This document shows, in pieces, positions 1 through 8,116 of a stretch of 64,000 bases of DNA. The notes under the pieces were generated by a model. The model did not search any database and had not been told where the DNA came from. It was given only the letters and a program-made list of their open reading frames with translations. Position 1 is the first letter of the stretch. Every line of letters starts with the position of its first letter. The position numbers and the translations under genes were made by a program. Origin of the DNA: JAJEFO01 sp965208685 (GTDB taxonomy: Bacteria; Pseudomonadota; Alphaproteobacteria; Rhodobacterales; Rhodobacteraceae); NCBI GenBank assembly GCA_965208685.1, contig CBDBPL010000007.1, positions 496,001-560,000 of the forward strand, in the 5' to 3' direction.

Positions 1-648
1 TTCGCGCACCTGTCGCCTGGGACCGTGGCCGACGCGGAGCCCGGGCGCTTTCTGGGAGGCGAGACGAGGGTTGAGAAGGATCTGGAGCAAGCCCATGTGG
101 CGTTGGCCTTCGAGAGCCCCGAATATCGAGACGATGCGGTATACTCCGCCCAGGCATTCGCGATCGCGATGGGCGGCGGCATGTCCTCGCGGCTTTTTCA
201 GGAGGCGCGCGAGAAGCGTGGGCTGTGCTACACGATTTTCGCGCAGGCGAGCCCCTATTCGGACAGTGGCCTCCTCACGGTCTATTCCGGGACCAGCGGT
301 GAGGAGACTTCCGAGCTCTTGGCATTGACGGTGGACGAATTGCGGCGGTCGGTTGATGACCTTTCCGAGGCAGAAATTGCGCGGGCGAGGGCTCAGTTGA
401 AGGCAGGCCTGCTGATGGGGCTCGAGCAGCCCGCGAGTCGCGCCGAACGCTTGGCGAAGCATCTGTCGATCTGGGATCGAGTGCCATTGATCGAGGAAAC
501 GATCGAGAAGGTCGATTCGATCAGCGTGCAGTCGGTGCGGGAGGTGGCGGCGGGACTCGTGTCTGCCGGTGCGGGAGCCTTGGCGCTTTACGGGCCGGTG
601 GCGGCCGCTCCAACAGTCCAGGAAGTCACGGACAAGCTGGCGGCCTGA
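1..648 (+). CDS. M16 family zinc-type peptidase, C-terminal part (5' end outside window)
   Basis: The reading frame is open to the first base, so this is the end of a longer gene; 215 residues are visible. The segment GGGMSSRLFQEAREKRGLCY (about residues 57-76 of the visible part) is the hallmark of the second, non-catalytic M16 domain of mitochondrial-processing-peptidase-like proteins. The zinc-binding HxxEH motif would lie upstream and cannot be seen. Family members cleave peptides or processed protein segments; the substrate here is unknown. The stop overlaps the next start by one base (TGATG), indicating translational coupling with the acetyltransferase. Confidence 0.9.
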   Translation, partial: FAHLSPGTVADAEPGRFLGGETRVEKDLEQAHVALAFESPEYRDDAVYSAQAFAIAMGGGMSSRLFQEAREKRGLCYTIFAQASPYSDSGLLTVYSGTSGEETSELLALTVDELRRSVDDLSEAEIARARAQLKAGLLMGLEQPASRAERLAKHLSIWDRVPLIEETIEKVDSISVQSVREVAAGLVSAGAGALALYGPVAAAPTVQEVTDKLAA

Positions 649-1229
649 TGCTGTGGACGAGAGGCCGAGTCAGAATTGATACCGAACGCATGTTGCTGCG
701 TCCGCCGGTCCAGAGCGACTACCAGCCTTGGTCCGAACTGAGGCGGAAGAGCGCAGAATTCTTGAAGCCCTGGGAACCGTCGTGGTCGACGGATCACCTG
801 ACGCGCAAGGGGTTCGTCAATCGCGTCCACTGGGCGCGTCGCTCCATTCGGGAGGGAACGGCCGTGCCGCTGTTCCTCACGCGGCGGAGCGACGAGTGCC
901 TTCTGGGAGCCATCACGCTGGAGAACATCCGACGGGGACCGAGTCAATCCGGAATGATCGGCTACTGGATCGGAGTGGAACATGCGCGGCAAGGCTACAT
1001 GCGCGAGGCGCTGACGGCGATGGTGCACTACGCGTTCGAGATCATCGACCTGAGCAGGGTCGAGAGCGCATGCTTGCCGGAAAACGCGGCGTCACGTGGT
1101 CTTCTTGAGAACTGCGGCTACAAGTATGAAGGCGTGGCGCAGGGCTACCTTCAGATCAACGGGCGCTGGCGGAACCATGTGCTCTATGCCAACCTCCGCG
1201 CCGACCGGAGAGGTCGGGCGGAGCCCTGA
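648..1229 (+). CDS. RimJ/RimL-type GNAT N-acetyltransferase
   Basis: 193-residue GNAT protein. Seen: IDTERMLLRPP at the N terminus, the acetyl-CoA loop region GVEHARQGYMREAL, and the C-terminal ENAASRGLLENCGY signature typical of the RimJ/RimL (ribosomal-protein alanine acetyltransferase) branch. Such enzymes transfer acetyl from acetyl-CoA to protein N-termini or small amines. The ATG overlaps the stop of the preceding M16 peptidase gene by one base, so the two form an operon, a pairing often seen in alphaproteobacteria. The exact substrate cannot be told from sequence. Confidence 0.88.
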   Translation: MLWTRGRVRIDTERMLLRPPVQSDYQPWSELRRKSAEFLKPWEPSWSTDHLTRKGFVNRVHWARRSIREGTAVPLFLTRRSDECLLGAITLENIRRGPSQSGMIGYWIGVEHARQGYMREALTAMVHYAFEIIDLSRVESACLPENAASRGLLENCGYKYEGVAQGYLQINGRWRNHVLYANLRADRRGRAEP

Positions 1230-1483
1230 GGCCCGGAACGATTGGGAATGTTCAATCCGGCACTGACATCGCATCGGCAGTCAGGCCCGGCTCTATTCCG
1301 GATGCTGGCACAGGAGCCAAGACGCATTCGCGTTGAATCGAATGACGGCGAATTCTATGTGTAGCAGATCGAGGCCGTCCGCGCCTGTGCCAGAGATCAC
1401 TGCGGATCTGGATTCTTCCGCGGATTGCTGACCAGGCGAGAATCTGTCGTGCCCGGATAGGGGCTGCAAGCAGGAGGACGGAA

Positions 1484-2920
1484 TTGAATACCGCTATTGC
1501 CAGCATGCATGGCAGGTCGGAGGCAGACGCCCTTCCCGGTCCGGGAGGGCTGCCCTTGATCGGCAACTTCCACCAGATCCGCTTCGACCGCCTGCATCTC
1601 GACCTTGAGGAGTGGGCTGGCCAATTCGGTCCGCTCTACCGGATCCGTCTCGGCCCACACGTTGTGGTGGTGCTTTCGGATCGCGACGAAATCCATCGCC
1701 TGCTGTCCGATCGTCCGGACGGGTTTCGTCGCCCCAGCTACCTGGAAGCCGCGGCTTCCGAAATGCGACTCAAGGGGGTCTTTGCGGCGGAGGGAGAGGA
1801 CTGGCGCAGACAGCGCCGCATCGTCATCGATGCGCTGAACCGGGCAAGGATCGAGGATTTCTTTCCGTTGCTCGCCACTACGGTCGGGCGGTTGCAGCGG
1901 CGATGGGAGCGAGCAGCTGACGCGGGTGAACTCGTCGATCTTTGCCGCGACCTGATGCGTTTCACGGTCGACGTGACCACGCAGCTGGCTTTCGGTATCG
2001 ACATAAACACGCTGGAGACGTCGGGCCCCACGATCCAGCGCCATCTCGACAAGGTGTTTCCGGTTCTGCACAGGCGCTTGAACTCGCCGTTTCCCTACTG
2101 GCGCCTCTTCCGCCTTCCGGCGGACCGTGCCCTTGATCGAGCGCTGGATGCGCTCGAGCGTGAGTTCGGCGCCATGGTGAATGCCGCACGCGAGCGTCTT
2201 GAACGCGAACCCGCGCGTCGCCAGTCACCCCAGGACTTCCTTGAAGCCATCATCGTCGAGATGGAGGTCGAGGGATCCCGGGTCACCAACGAGGAGATAT
2301 TCGCAAATGTCGGCAACCTGCTGCTCGCCGGCGAGGACACGACGGCGTACACGATCGCATGGACGGTTCATCTCCTTACCGGAAATCCGGACTGGCTTGA
2401 TCGCTGTCGACGCGAGATCGATGCGCTGACCGCGTCGAACTCTCCTGGAATGGTGAACTTCGAACAGACGAAGCGGATGCCGGTGATCGATGCAGTCAGC
2501 AGCGAATCCATGCGCCTCAAGCCTGTCGCGCCACTGCATATGCTGGAAGCCCTGAACGATACCTGGATCCTTGGGTGCAGAATCCCCAAGGGTACCACGA
2601 TCTTCATGCTGCTGCGTCACCTGGCAACCCGGGAGGAGCATTTCGTCAACGGAGATTGCTTTGATCCCGAGCGCTGGCTCCTCAGGCAAGAAGCGAGGCA
2701 TGGTCCGCACGATCACCGTGCCTTCGTTCCCTTCGGAGGCGGTCCGCGCTTCTGTCCAGGTCGCAATCTTGCGATGCTCGAGATCAAGACGGTGCTCGCC
2801 ATGTTGTGCAGCAACTTCGACGTGCTGCCGGTCAATCGGACCAGAGTGAAGGAACAAATTGCATTCACCATGTTCCCAACAAATCTCTTCGTGCGCATGA
2901 GGCGAAGGAAGCGAACTTGA
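1484..2920 (+). CDS. Cytochrome P450
   Basis: 478-residue haem-thiolate monooxygenase. Visible: a proline-rich N terminus (LPGPGGLPLIGN), I-helix oxygen-activation motif LLAGEDTTAY, K-helix ExxR (ESMR), and the haem loop FGGGPRFCPGRNLA with axial ligand near Cys424. It is soluble, with no N-terminal membrane anchor, and resembles self-standing class I bacterial P450s that need ferredoxin and ferredoxin reductase; neither is encoded nearby. The start is taken as TTG 1484 because AGGAGG lies at 1472-1477, six bases upstream; ATG 1505 is the alternative. Substrate unknown. It stands alone between two acetyltransferase genes. Confidence 0.93.
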   Translation: MNTAIASMHGRSEADALPGPGGLPLIGNFHQIRFDRLHLDLEEWAGQFGPLYRIRLGPHVVVVLSDRDEIHRLLSDRPDGFRRPSYLEAAASEMRLKGVFAAEGEDWRRQRRIVIDALNRARIEDFFPLLATTVGRLQRRWERAADAGELVDLCRDLMRFTVDVTTQLAFGIDINTLETSGPTIQRHLDKVFPVLHRRLNSPFPYWRLFRLPADRALDRALDALEREFGAMVNAARERLEREPARRQSPQDFLEAIIVEMEVEGSRVTNEEIFANVGNLLLAGEDTTAYTIAWTVHLLTGNPDWLDRCRREIDALTASNSPGMVNFEQTKRMPVIDAVSSESMRLKPVAPLHMLEALNDTWILGCRIPKGTTIFMLLRHLATREEHFVNGDCFDPERWLLRQEARHGPHDHRAFVPFGGGPRFCPGRNLAMLEIKTVLAMLCSNFDVLPVNRTRVKEQIAFTMFPTNLFVRMRRRKRT

Positions 2921-2969
2921 CCGGCATGGATGTGCATCAAATGACACCCCGTGCAAATGCATCAGGTGA

Positions 2970-3503
2970 TTGTCCGATGTCTCGCACGGGTGCGTGACGG
3001 ACGGTTGGATGCAGGACACGCCGGATGGAGGGGATTTCAAGATCCGGCCGCTCGCGCCGTCAGACCCGCGTGCGCGTCGGCTCATTGGCATGCTCGACCG
3101 CCTCCAGCTCTCCCTTTACCCGGCAGAGAGCAACCATCTCGAATCAATCGATTCGCTGGAGCACGATGACGCCGCGTTCCTCGTCGCGCTCGTGGCCGGG
3201 GAGGTGGTCGGATGCGGTGCGGTCAAGCGCATGCCCGCGAGTCTCACGTCCCCACGATACGGCGAGACAAGGCGGATGTATGTCGATTCCGAAGTTCGCG
3301 GCCGCGGCATAGGCGGCGCGCTGCTGGATGCGCTCGAATCGAACCTGATTTCGCACGGAATCGTCATTGCGCGCCTGGAGACGGGCGTTTGCCAACCCGA
3401 TGCCCACGCCCTGTATGAAGGTCATGGATATGTGCGCATCTCCCCATTCGGCGATTACGTTGAGGATCCGTTGAGCGTGTTCCACGAAAAGTGGCTTGCC
3501 TGA
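2970..3503 (+). CDS. GNAT family N-acetyltransferase
   Basis: Up to 177 residues. The core has IRPLAPSDP at the N terminus, the acetyl-CoA binding motif VRGRGIGGALLDALE (about residues 110-124), and ETGVCQPDAHALYEGHGY near the end, all typical of small-molecule GNAT enzymes. The start is uncertain: TTG 2970 opens the frame, but ATG 3009 (giving 164 residues) begins just before the conserved region and is plausible. It follows the P450 by 49 bases on the same strand. Substrate unknown. Confidence 0.82.
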   Translation: MSDVSHGCVTDGWMQDTPDGGDFKIRPLAPSDPRARRLIGMLDRLQLSLYPAESNHLESIDSLEHDDAAFLVALVAGEVVGCGAVKRMPASLTSPRYGETRRMYVDSEVRGRGIGGALLDALESNLISHGIVIARLETGVCQPDAHALYEGHGYVRISPFGDYVEDPLSVFHEKWLA

Positions 3504-3600
3504 GTCCGGCATTGTGCAAGTTCCCGTTTGCCGGCAAGGACATCCGTCGTGCCGCCGTCGGGAACGGTGGCCATGCCTTGGCCAAAGAAGAGACCTGACA

Positions 3601-3747
3601 GTGCGCATTGTGCTTGCTCCAGATGCCGAGAGGGCCGATGTGCTGTACGGCAATCTCGACTCAATCCCCGAATGGGCCGGGCGCGGGCGCCAATGCATAA
3701 TGACCGGAACAGCCTTGTCGGGAATGCTTGTCTCGGTGGTTGCGCGA
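3601..3747 (+). pseudogene. Relic of serine recombinase C-terminus
   Basis: The frame from 3601 reads VRIVLAPDAERADVLYGNLD followed by SIPEWAGRGR, which parallels RIVLTPGAKRGEM...LHGDLGTILEWAGNGR at the end of the recombinase remnant ending at 7445. Both are followed by the same 15 bases (3730-3744 and 7403-7417). No catalytic part is present here, so it is a terminal fragment of a second recombinase copy. It cannot be functional. Confidence 0.7.
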
Positions 3748-3764
3748 GTTCGCAACCACCGAGA
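3731..3764. repeat. Perfect 14-bp inverted repeat (hairpin)
   Basis: TCTCGGTGGTTGCG (3731-3744) and its exact reverse complement (3751-3764) are separated by six bases. The left arm repeats at 7404-7417, where it leads into a tRNA-like 3' end. There is no T-tract after the hairpin, so it is not a typical terminator. It probably formed by inverted duplication of a recombination-site end. Confidence 0.75.
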
Positions 3765-4055
3765 TCGACATATGATTGAGATTCCGGTCTGAACCGCCTC
3801 AACCCATTGATTGCAAACTAGAAATCGTATCACTAGCTCACCACAGGAGCGAACTGCAACTGACTGATGCGCAATACAGGCCGGTTTGAGGCCGCATCGA
3901 ACGTGGCAGGCGTCGCACGGACATCCCCGCGCCTGCTTGAGCGGTCGCCTCCATCTCGACCGCGAGGCTTGTTGCACCATCGTCGGCCACAGCATGTCGG
4001 CGGACCGCAACGGCATCACTTCACTGAGGAGCACCAGCCGACAACTTCGCCCGAT
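3765..4055. other. Gap without recognised gene
   Basis: About 290 bases between the recombinase relic and hicB. Reading frames on both strands have arginine/proline-rich compositions without recognisable motifs. Nothing functional is apparent. Confidence 0.4.
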
Positions 4056-4445
4056 TCAGGCAGGGTCGAGTATCTCTCGCGTAGCTGCCTTCTGAACGAA
4101 CGCGGAGCGCGTCATGCCACGCATGCGCGCCGCCTCGTCGAGCGTATCGACGAACCCCTTTTCCAGGCTCAGGTTCACCCGCACGACTCGCTTCCGGTCC
4201 TGCACATAGGGAATCATCATCAGCACCGCGCCCTCTGCGATACTCCCGGCAACTTGCTCCCGCACCGCTTCGATTCCGCGCGACGGCATAGGCTCGCAGT
4301 CTTCGAAGAACAGGCTCAACGCCTCGATAGCGTTGGGAACGATGTCATCGAAGCTGTCGGCGGCCGAGTAGCATCCCGGCACCTCTGGAAACCGGACCCC
4401 GTAGGCGCTTCCAGGGTCCTTGTCGATGACGGCGACATAGTGCAT
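4056..4445 (-). CDS. hicB: HicB-type antitoxin
   Basis: 129 residues. The N-terminal part (MHYVAVIDKDPGSAYGVRFP and EVPGCYSAADSFDD) is the HicB partial RNase H-like domain. The C-terminal VNLSLEKGFVDTLDEAARMR and GMTRSAFVQKAATRE form a ribbon-helix-helix DNA-binding domain. It neutralises HicA and represses the operon. It lies ten bases downstream of hicA on the same strand, the usual toxin-first order. The pair sits directly beside an insertion sequence inside a decayed mobile region, consistent with acquisition by transfer. Confidence 0.9.
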   Translation of the reverse strand: MHYVAVIDKDPGSAYGVRFPEVPGCYSAADSFDDIVPNAIEALSLFFEDCEPMPSRGIEAVREQVAGSIAEGAVLMMIPYVQDRKRVVRVNLSLEKGFVDTLDEAARMRGMTRSAFVQKAATREILDPA

Positions 4446-4455
4446 GGCTGCCTCC

Positions 4456-4644
4456 TCAGTCCCAGCCCACCCGCTTGGCGATGCCCCGGGCGGTGCCGAC
4501 GGGCAAGTCCTTCTTCGGATGCGGAACGACCACGGTGATCGTGCCCTTTCTGAACTTGTGGTGCGAACCCTTTACGCTCACCAATTCGAAGCCCTCAGCC
4601 TTGAGACGCTTGACGATGTCTCGGCTGTTGCGCATCATGCGCAA
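4456..4644 (-). CDS. hicA: HicA-type mRNA interferase toxin
   Basis: 62 residues with the dsRBD-like HicA fold. The catalytic histidine is in VKGSHHKFRKG, followed by TITVVVPHPKKDLPVGT and a C-terminal ARGIAKRVGWD. HicA cleaves mRNA until bound by HicB. The longest frame opens at TTG 4644, but ATG 4638 or 4635 is more likely because the candidate -10 box overlaps the upstream part. The downstream neighbour is hicB. Confidence 0.9.
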   Translation of the reverse strand: MRMMRNSRDIVKRLKAEGFELVSVKGSHHKFRKGTITVVVPHPKKDLPVGTARGIAKRVGWD

Positions 4645-4645
4645 C

Positions 4646-4673
4646 TATATACACACGAGGACAACCGATGCAA
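4646..4673 (-). promoter_or_regulatory. Putative hicAB promoter
   Basis: Reading the minus strand, TTGCAT (4673-4668) and TATATA (4651-4646) are separated by 16 bases and point into hicA. The insertion sequence's left end begins 15 bases further upstream. Assigned by eye only. Confidence 0.4.
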
Positions 4674-4687
4674 TGTACACGTTGCCG

Positions 4688-4709
4688 GAGGGTGCACGAC
4701 AAATTTTTT
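4688..4709 (+). repeat. IS left terminal inverted repeat
   Basis: 22 bp matching the right end (6520-6541, inverted) with two mismatches. Marks the outer boundary of the element. Confidence 0.85.
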
Positions 4710-4826
4710 TGGAATTCCTGAGAATCACGAAGACACGGTGACTTGCACGGCTACCTTGTATAAGATAGTTGGACAAGATGACAGGGCGCGATCCTTGTCC
4801 CGTAATCACGGAACAGGACAGGCCAC

Positions 4827-5231
4827 GTGGCAGACATCGAAAAGCTCATCGAGGCCCGCGACCGGGCCAGGGAGGAATTCCGGACGATCGGCGACATGCG
4901 TCCGGGGTCCCTTCAGGAGAATCTCACCCGCTGCGGGAAGCCGAACTGCCGCTGTGCCGAGGATGACGCGGCGCGTCATCCCGGGACCATCCTGACCCGG
5001 TCGATCGACGGCAAGGTCTCCTCGACGCGCCTGCGCCGGGACGAGGTCGAGGAGACCCGGCCCCTGCTGGACGAGTACCAGCGCTTCCGGGGCGTGGTGT
5101 CGGCCTTCGTGGCGGCCAGCGAATCCCTGGCCGAGGCCAGGCGAAAGGAGAGGCGGGCTTCGGGTCCGGGAAAAGGGGGGGCTTCGCGACGGCGGTCAGG
5201 ACGGAGGTCGCGGCCGACATCGACCGGCTGA
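4827..5231 (+). CDS. IS N-terminal ORF (DUF6788-like), upstream frame of transposase
   Basis: 134 residues from a GTG start. It contains GSLQENLTRCGKPNCRCAED, a short Cys-containing motif (CGKPNCRC) typical of the domain preceding ISKra4-type transposases, followed by a basic tail. At 5171-5177 the frame reads A-AAA-GGG inside an A4G7 run, a standard -1 slippery heptamer. Slipping there joins the first 116 residues to the transposase frame. The last part of this ORF (after 5177) is low-complexity and probably represents only the non-shifted product. Confidence 0.75.
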   Translation: MADIEKLIEARDRAREEFRTIGDMRPGSLQENLTRCGKPNCRCAEDDAARHPGTILTRSIDGKVSSTRLRRDEVEETRPLLDEYQRFRGVVSAFVAASESLAEARRKERRASGPGKGGASRRRSGRRSRPTSTG

Positions 5232-6505
5232 TCGCTGGCTCGGCGGACGGGATCGACTTCGAGGTTCTGGAGCGGGTGGTCCGGGAGACAGCGCTGGGCA
5301 CCGCTGCCTCCCTGCTTGCCGCCCGGCTGAACGCCGACCTTTCGGACGGGGAGGAGTCGCAGCTGCCCTGTGCCTGCGGCGCTGACGCGCGCCGTTCGGG
5401 GCGGCGGCGCAAGACCTTCGTGACGGCCCTCGGGCCGCTGACCCTGGAGCGGGCACGGTATCACTGCGAGGCCTGTGGCGGCGGGTTCAGCCCGCGCGAC
5501 CGTGCGCTCCGCGTCGAGGGCGGGTCCCTGTCTCCGGGCGCGCTTTGCATGGTCGGCATCACGACGGCCGAGCTGAGCTTCGAGAAGAGCAGCGTCCTGC
5601 TGCGGGAACTGGCTGGCCTCGCGGTCGGGGCAAGGCAGGTCAAGCGTCATGCCGAGGCCTTGGGACGCGAGGTCGCCGAGGACGAACGCGAGGTCATCGA
5701 GCCCGAGCCGGCCAGGGCCGCCACCCTCTACCTGAGGCTGGACGGCACCGGGGTCCCGGTGCGCAAGGAGGAGACAGAGGGCCGGCCCGGGAAGCAGGCC
5801 GACGGTTCGGGCCGGACACGCGAGGTCAAGCTCTCCACCGTCTGGTCGGCGGAAGCCCGCGACGAGGAGGGCCGTCCGGTCCGCGACGCCGGGTCCGTCA
5901 GGCACAATGCCGCCATTGAATCGATCGCCACCCGCGACACGGACCGGGAGCTCGCCCCTTTCGCCAGGCGGGTGTTGCGCGAGGCCGGACGGCGCGGGTT
6001 CTTCGGCGTCGAGCGCCGGGTCGTCCTCGGGGACGGGGCGGCCTGGATCTGGAACTTCGCCGACGAGCATGTCCCGGACGCGATCCAGATCGTCGACATG
6101 TTCCATGCCAGGCAGCACGTCTTCGACGTCGCCAAGGCCCTTTACGGACCGGGGAGCGACCATGCGGCACAGTGGGGGAAGGTCCGGCGAGACCAACTGG
6201 ACCTGGGGCGTCTCGATCTCGTCATCGAGGAGCTCGCCAGGCATGCGGACCGCTGCCAGGAGGCGGAGAGGAACATGGCCTGCTTCAAGACGAACCGGGC
6301 GCGCATGGACTATCCCCGGTTCCGGGAGCAGAACCTCTGCGTCTCAACCGGGGTCGTCGCGGGCGCCTGCAAGTCCGTGATCGCGGGTCGGCTGAAGCGC
6401 GGCGACATGCACTGGAGCGTCGACGGCGCAAATGCCGTCATCGCGCTGCGGCGCTGCGTTCAAAGCAACACGTTCGACGGCTTCTGGGAGCGAAGGGCAG
6501 GCTGA
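5171..6505 (+). CDS. ISKra4 family transposase (frameshift-expressed)
   Basis: The downstream frame is open through the slippery site and ends at 6505; its first ATG-like internal start would be 5276. The region after the junction reads FATAVRTEVAADIDRLI. Key features are the zinc-finger-like CEACGGGFSPRD, the DDE-type core with YLRLDGTGVPV and VVLGDGAAWIWNFADE, and VDMFHARQHVFDVAKALYG. The -1 product would be about 559 residues, the usual length for fused ISKra4 transposases. It catalyses movement of the surrounding element. Confidence 0.85.
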   Translation, partial: KRGGFATAVRTEVAADIDRLIAGSADGIDFEVLERVVRETALGTAASLLAARLNADLSDGEESQLPCACGADARRSGRRRKTFVTALGPLTLERARYHCEACGGGFSPRDRALRVEGGSLSPGALCMVGITTAELSFEKSSVLLRELAGLAVGARQVKRHAEALGREVAEDEREVIEPEPARAATLYLRLDGTGVPVRKEETEGRPGKQADGSGRTREVKLSTVWSAEARDEEGRPVRDAGSVRHNAAIESIATRDTDRELAPFARRVLREAGRRGFFGVERRVVLGDGAAWIWNFADEHVPDAIQIVDMFHARQHVFDVAKALYGPGSDHAAQWGKVRRDQLDLGRLDLVIEELARHADRCQEAERNMACFKTNRARMDYPRFREQNLCVSTGVVAGACKSVIAGRLKRGDMHWSVDGANAVIALRRCVQSNTFDGFWERRAG

Positions 6506-6519
6506 AATCGCCGGGCCTG

Positions 6520-6541
6520 AACAAATTTGTCGCGCACCCTC
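6520..6541 (-). repeat. IS right terminal inverted repeat
   Basis: Inverted match to 4688-4709 (20 of 22). It lies directly against the truncated recombinase remnant. Confidence 0.85.
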
Positions 6542-6542
6542 C

Positions 6543-7445
6543 CGGATCAACCCGCCGGAGGAATGGATCGTCACCTAGGTTCCCGATCTCCGGACCGTCG
6601 ACGACGGCCTCTGGCAGGCAGTCAAGGACCGCCAGGGCGAGATCACCGAGAAATACGCCACGTTCATCGAGGCCACGCAGTCCGGGCGGACGAACCGGCT
6701 GAACCGCGCGCACCGCCCCCGCCACCTGCTCTCGGGCCTGCTCGAGTGCGGCGTGTGCGGCGGACCCTGCGCCATGCGCGGCCAGGACCGCTGCGCCTGC
6801 TCCGGCCACGACATGACCGGATCCTGCCCAAACGGCCGGGGCATCCGTCGCGCGGCAATCGAGGAACGCGTGCTGTCCGGGCTGAAGAACCGGCTGATGG
6901 CGCCGGAGGTCGCCGCCGAGGCGATGCGCGCCCATGCCGAGGAGACCAACCGGATCAACCGCGAGCGCCGTGCCTCTGGCGCGAGCGACAGGAAGGAACT
7001 GGGCGACGTCGAGAGAAAGATGGCAGCCATGATCGCCGTCATCGAGGACGGCGGCCACGTGCGGGGCATGGCGGACCGGCTTCGCGAGCTCGATGCCCGC
7101 CAGGACGAGCTGACCGAACGGCTTACGACGACTCCCGTCGACCTCCAGGACATTCACCCCAACGTCGCGGACGTCTACCGGCGCAAAGTGGCGCGGCTCG
7201 CCGATACGCTGGACCATGCGGCGGACCGCGAAGCAGCGGCGGCGGCCATTAGGAGCCTGATCGACCGCATCGTGCTCACGCCTGGAGCGAAACGGGGCGA
7301 AATGGATGCCGTGCTGCACGGCGATCTCGGAACCATCCTCGAATGGGCAGGAAACGGGCGCGGGAACATGAAGGCTGCCGCGCTCACATGCCGGATTTGT
7401 CGGTCTCGGTGGTTGCGGGGGCGGGACTTGAACCTGCAATCTTGA
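6543..7445 (+). pseudogene. Large serine recombinase, truncated and interrupted
   Basis: The frame from 6543 reads RINPPEEWIVT, a TAG stop, then VPDLRTVDDGLWQAVKDRQ, the zinc-ribbon LLECGVCGGPCAM...CSGHDMTGSCPNGRGI, and a coiled-coil C-terminus ending ILEWAGNGRG. This is the recombinase-plus-zinc-ribbon part of phage/ICE-type serine recombinases; the N-terminal catalytic resolvase domain is missing, cut off at the insertion sequence. The TAG replaces what is normally Glu (GAG), so it is a nonsense mutation. The last codons run into a tRNA-like sequence. Confidence 0.85.
7410..7437 (-). other. 3'-end fragment resembling initiator tRNA (possible attachment-site remnant)
   Basis: Read on the minus strand this gives a T-arm GCAGGTTCAAGTCCCGC followed by CCCCGCAACCA. 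The terminal CCCCGC-A-A-CCA, with A at position 72, is diagnostic of bacterial initiator tRNA. One T-stem pair is mismatched and no 5' half is present. It lies at the end of the recombinase remnant, as expected for an element that once used a tRNA 3' end as its integration site. Confidence 0.6.
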
Positions 7446-7456
7446 GACTGCGATCC

Positions 7457-8056
7457 CTATGGCAATTCCGCGGACGGAATGATCTGGAAGAACTGACCGC
7501 CGGACCAGACTCCAAACCAGCTGGCACCGTCATATTCATGATGCACTCCAATTTCCACCAGCCTGTAGAAGCTCTTGCGGTCGATCAGCGCCTCGAGACT
7601 TGCGCGAACGTGGACATAGGGCGACGGCTCTCCGGTCGCCGGATCCCGCTCGACTCGAATCGGATGCTCCGATCCCGCACTGGCTTCGTCGCCGAGATTG
7701 GTCACGAAGGTCAGCGCTTGAGTCTTGCCTTCGCCTGTGACGGTGAAGTCGACGGCCACGAAAGGCGCGTCATCAACGGCAATTCCAACTTTCTCGACGG
7801 GCGTGACCAGCACATAGCGATCCCCGTCCTTCCTGAGAATCGTCGAAAACAACCGCACGAGCTCTGGTCGCCCGATGGGCGTGCCAAGATAGAACCACGT
7901 GCCGTCCCTTGCGATCCGCATGTCGAGATCGCCGCAGTCGGGCGGATTCCAGAGGTGAACCGGAGGCAGCCCGCGCCGAGACGCGGCTCGGGCCGTCGCG
8001 GCAATGCTTTCCGCCGAGGGTTTCACGGGGTTTTGACCGCCTTCGGATTTTGCCAT
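7457..8056 (-). CDS. DUF1285 family protein
   Basis: 199 residues. The family signature is clear: PPVHLWNPPDCGDLDMRIAR, DGTWFYLGTPIGRPELVRLF, and VTPVEKVGIAVDDAPFVAVD. DUF1285 proteins are small soluble proteins conserved in proteobacteria with no established function. ATG 8056 is chosen over TTG 8071 because the conserved protein begins near there. It is divergent from moxR with a 60-bp gap, an arrangement common in alphaproteobacteria, which suggests a shared role or shared regulation. Confidence 0.88.
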   Translation of the reverse strand: MAKSEGGQNPVKPSAESIAATARAASRRGLPPVHLWNPPDCGDLDMRIARDGTWFYLGTPIGRPELVRLFSTILRKDGDRYVLVTPVEKVGIAVDDAPFVAVDFTVTGEGKTQALTFVTNLGDEASAGSEHPIRVERDPATGEPSPYVHVRASLEALIDRKSFYRLVEIGVHHEYDGASWFGVWSGGQFFQIIPSAELP

Positions 8057-8116
8057 TTGTGCCCGGAGCAATAGTTCGTTCTACTGTGCATAATAGTGCG
8101 AAAGGGAGCGATTGCC

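Larger units (their letters stand above)
4688..6541 (+). mobile_element. ISKra4-type insertion sequence, complete
   Basis: A 1,854-bp element bounded by inverted repeats: GAGGGTGCACGACAAATTT at 4688-4706 and, on the opposite strand, GAGGGTGCGCGACAAATTTG at 6541-6522; over the 22-bp ends 20 positions match. It carries an N-terminal reading frame (4827-5231) and a transposase frame (5171-6505) linked by a candidate -1 frameshift. CCG flanks both ends and could be a 3-bp target duplication, but that is too short to be sure. It lies between hicA and a recombinase remnant. Confidence 0.88.

Noticed and set aside
4685..4687. CCG on both sides of the insertion sequence as a target-site duplication.
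   Set aside because: Three bases are too few in GC-rich DNA to claim a duplication, and the flanks come from different genes.
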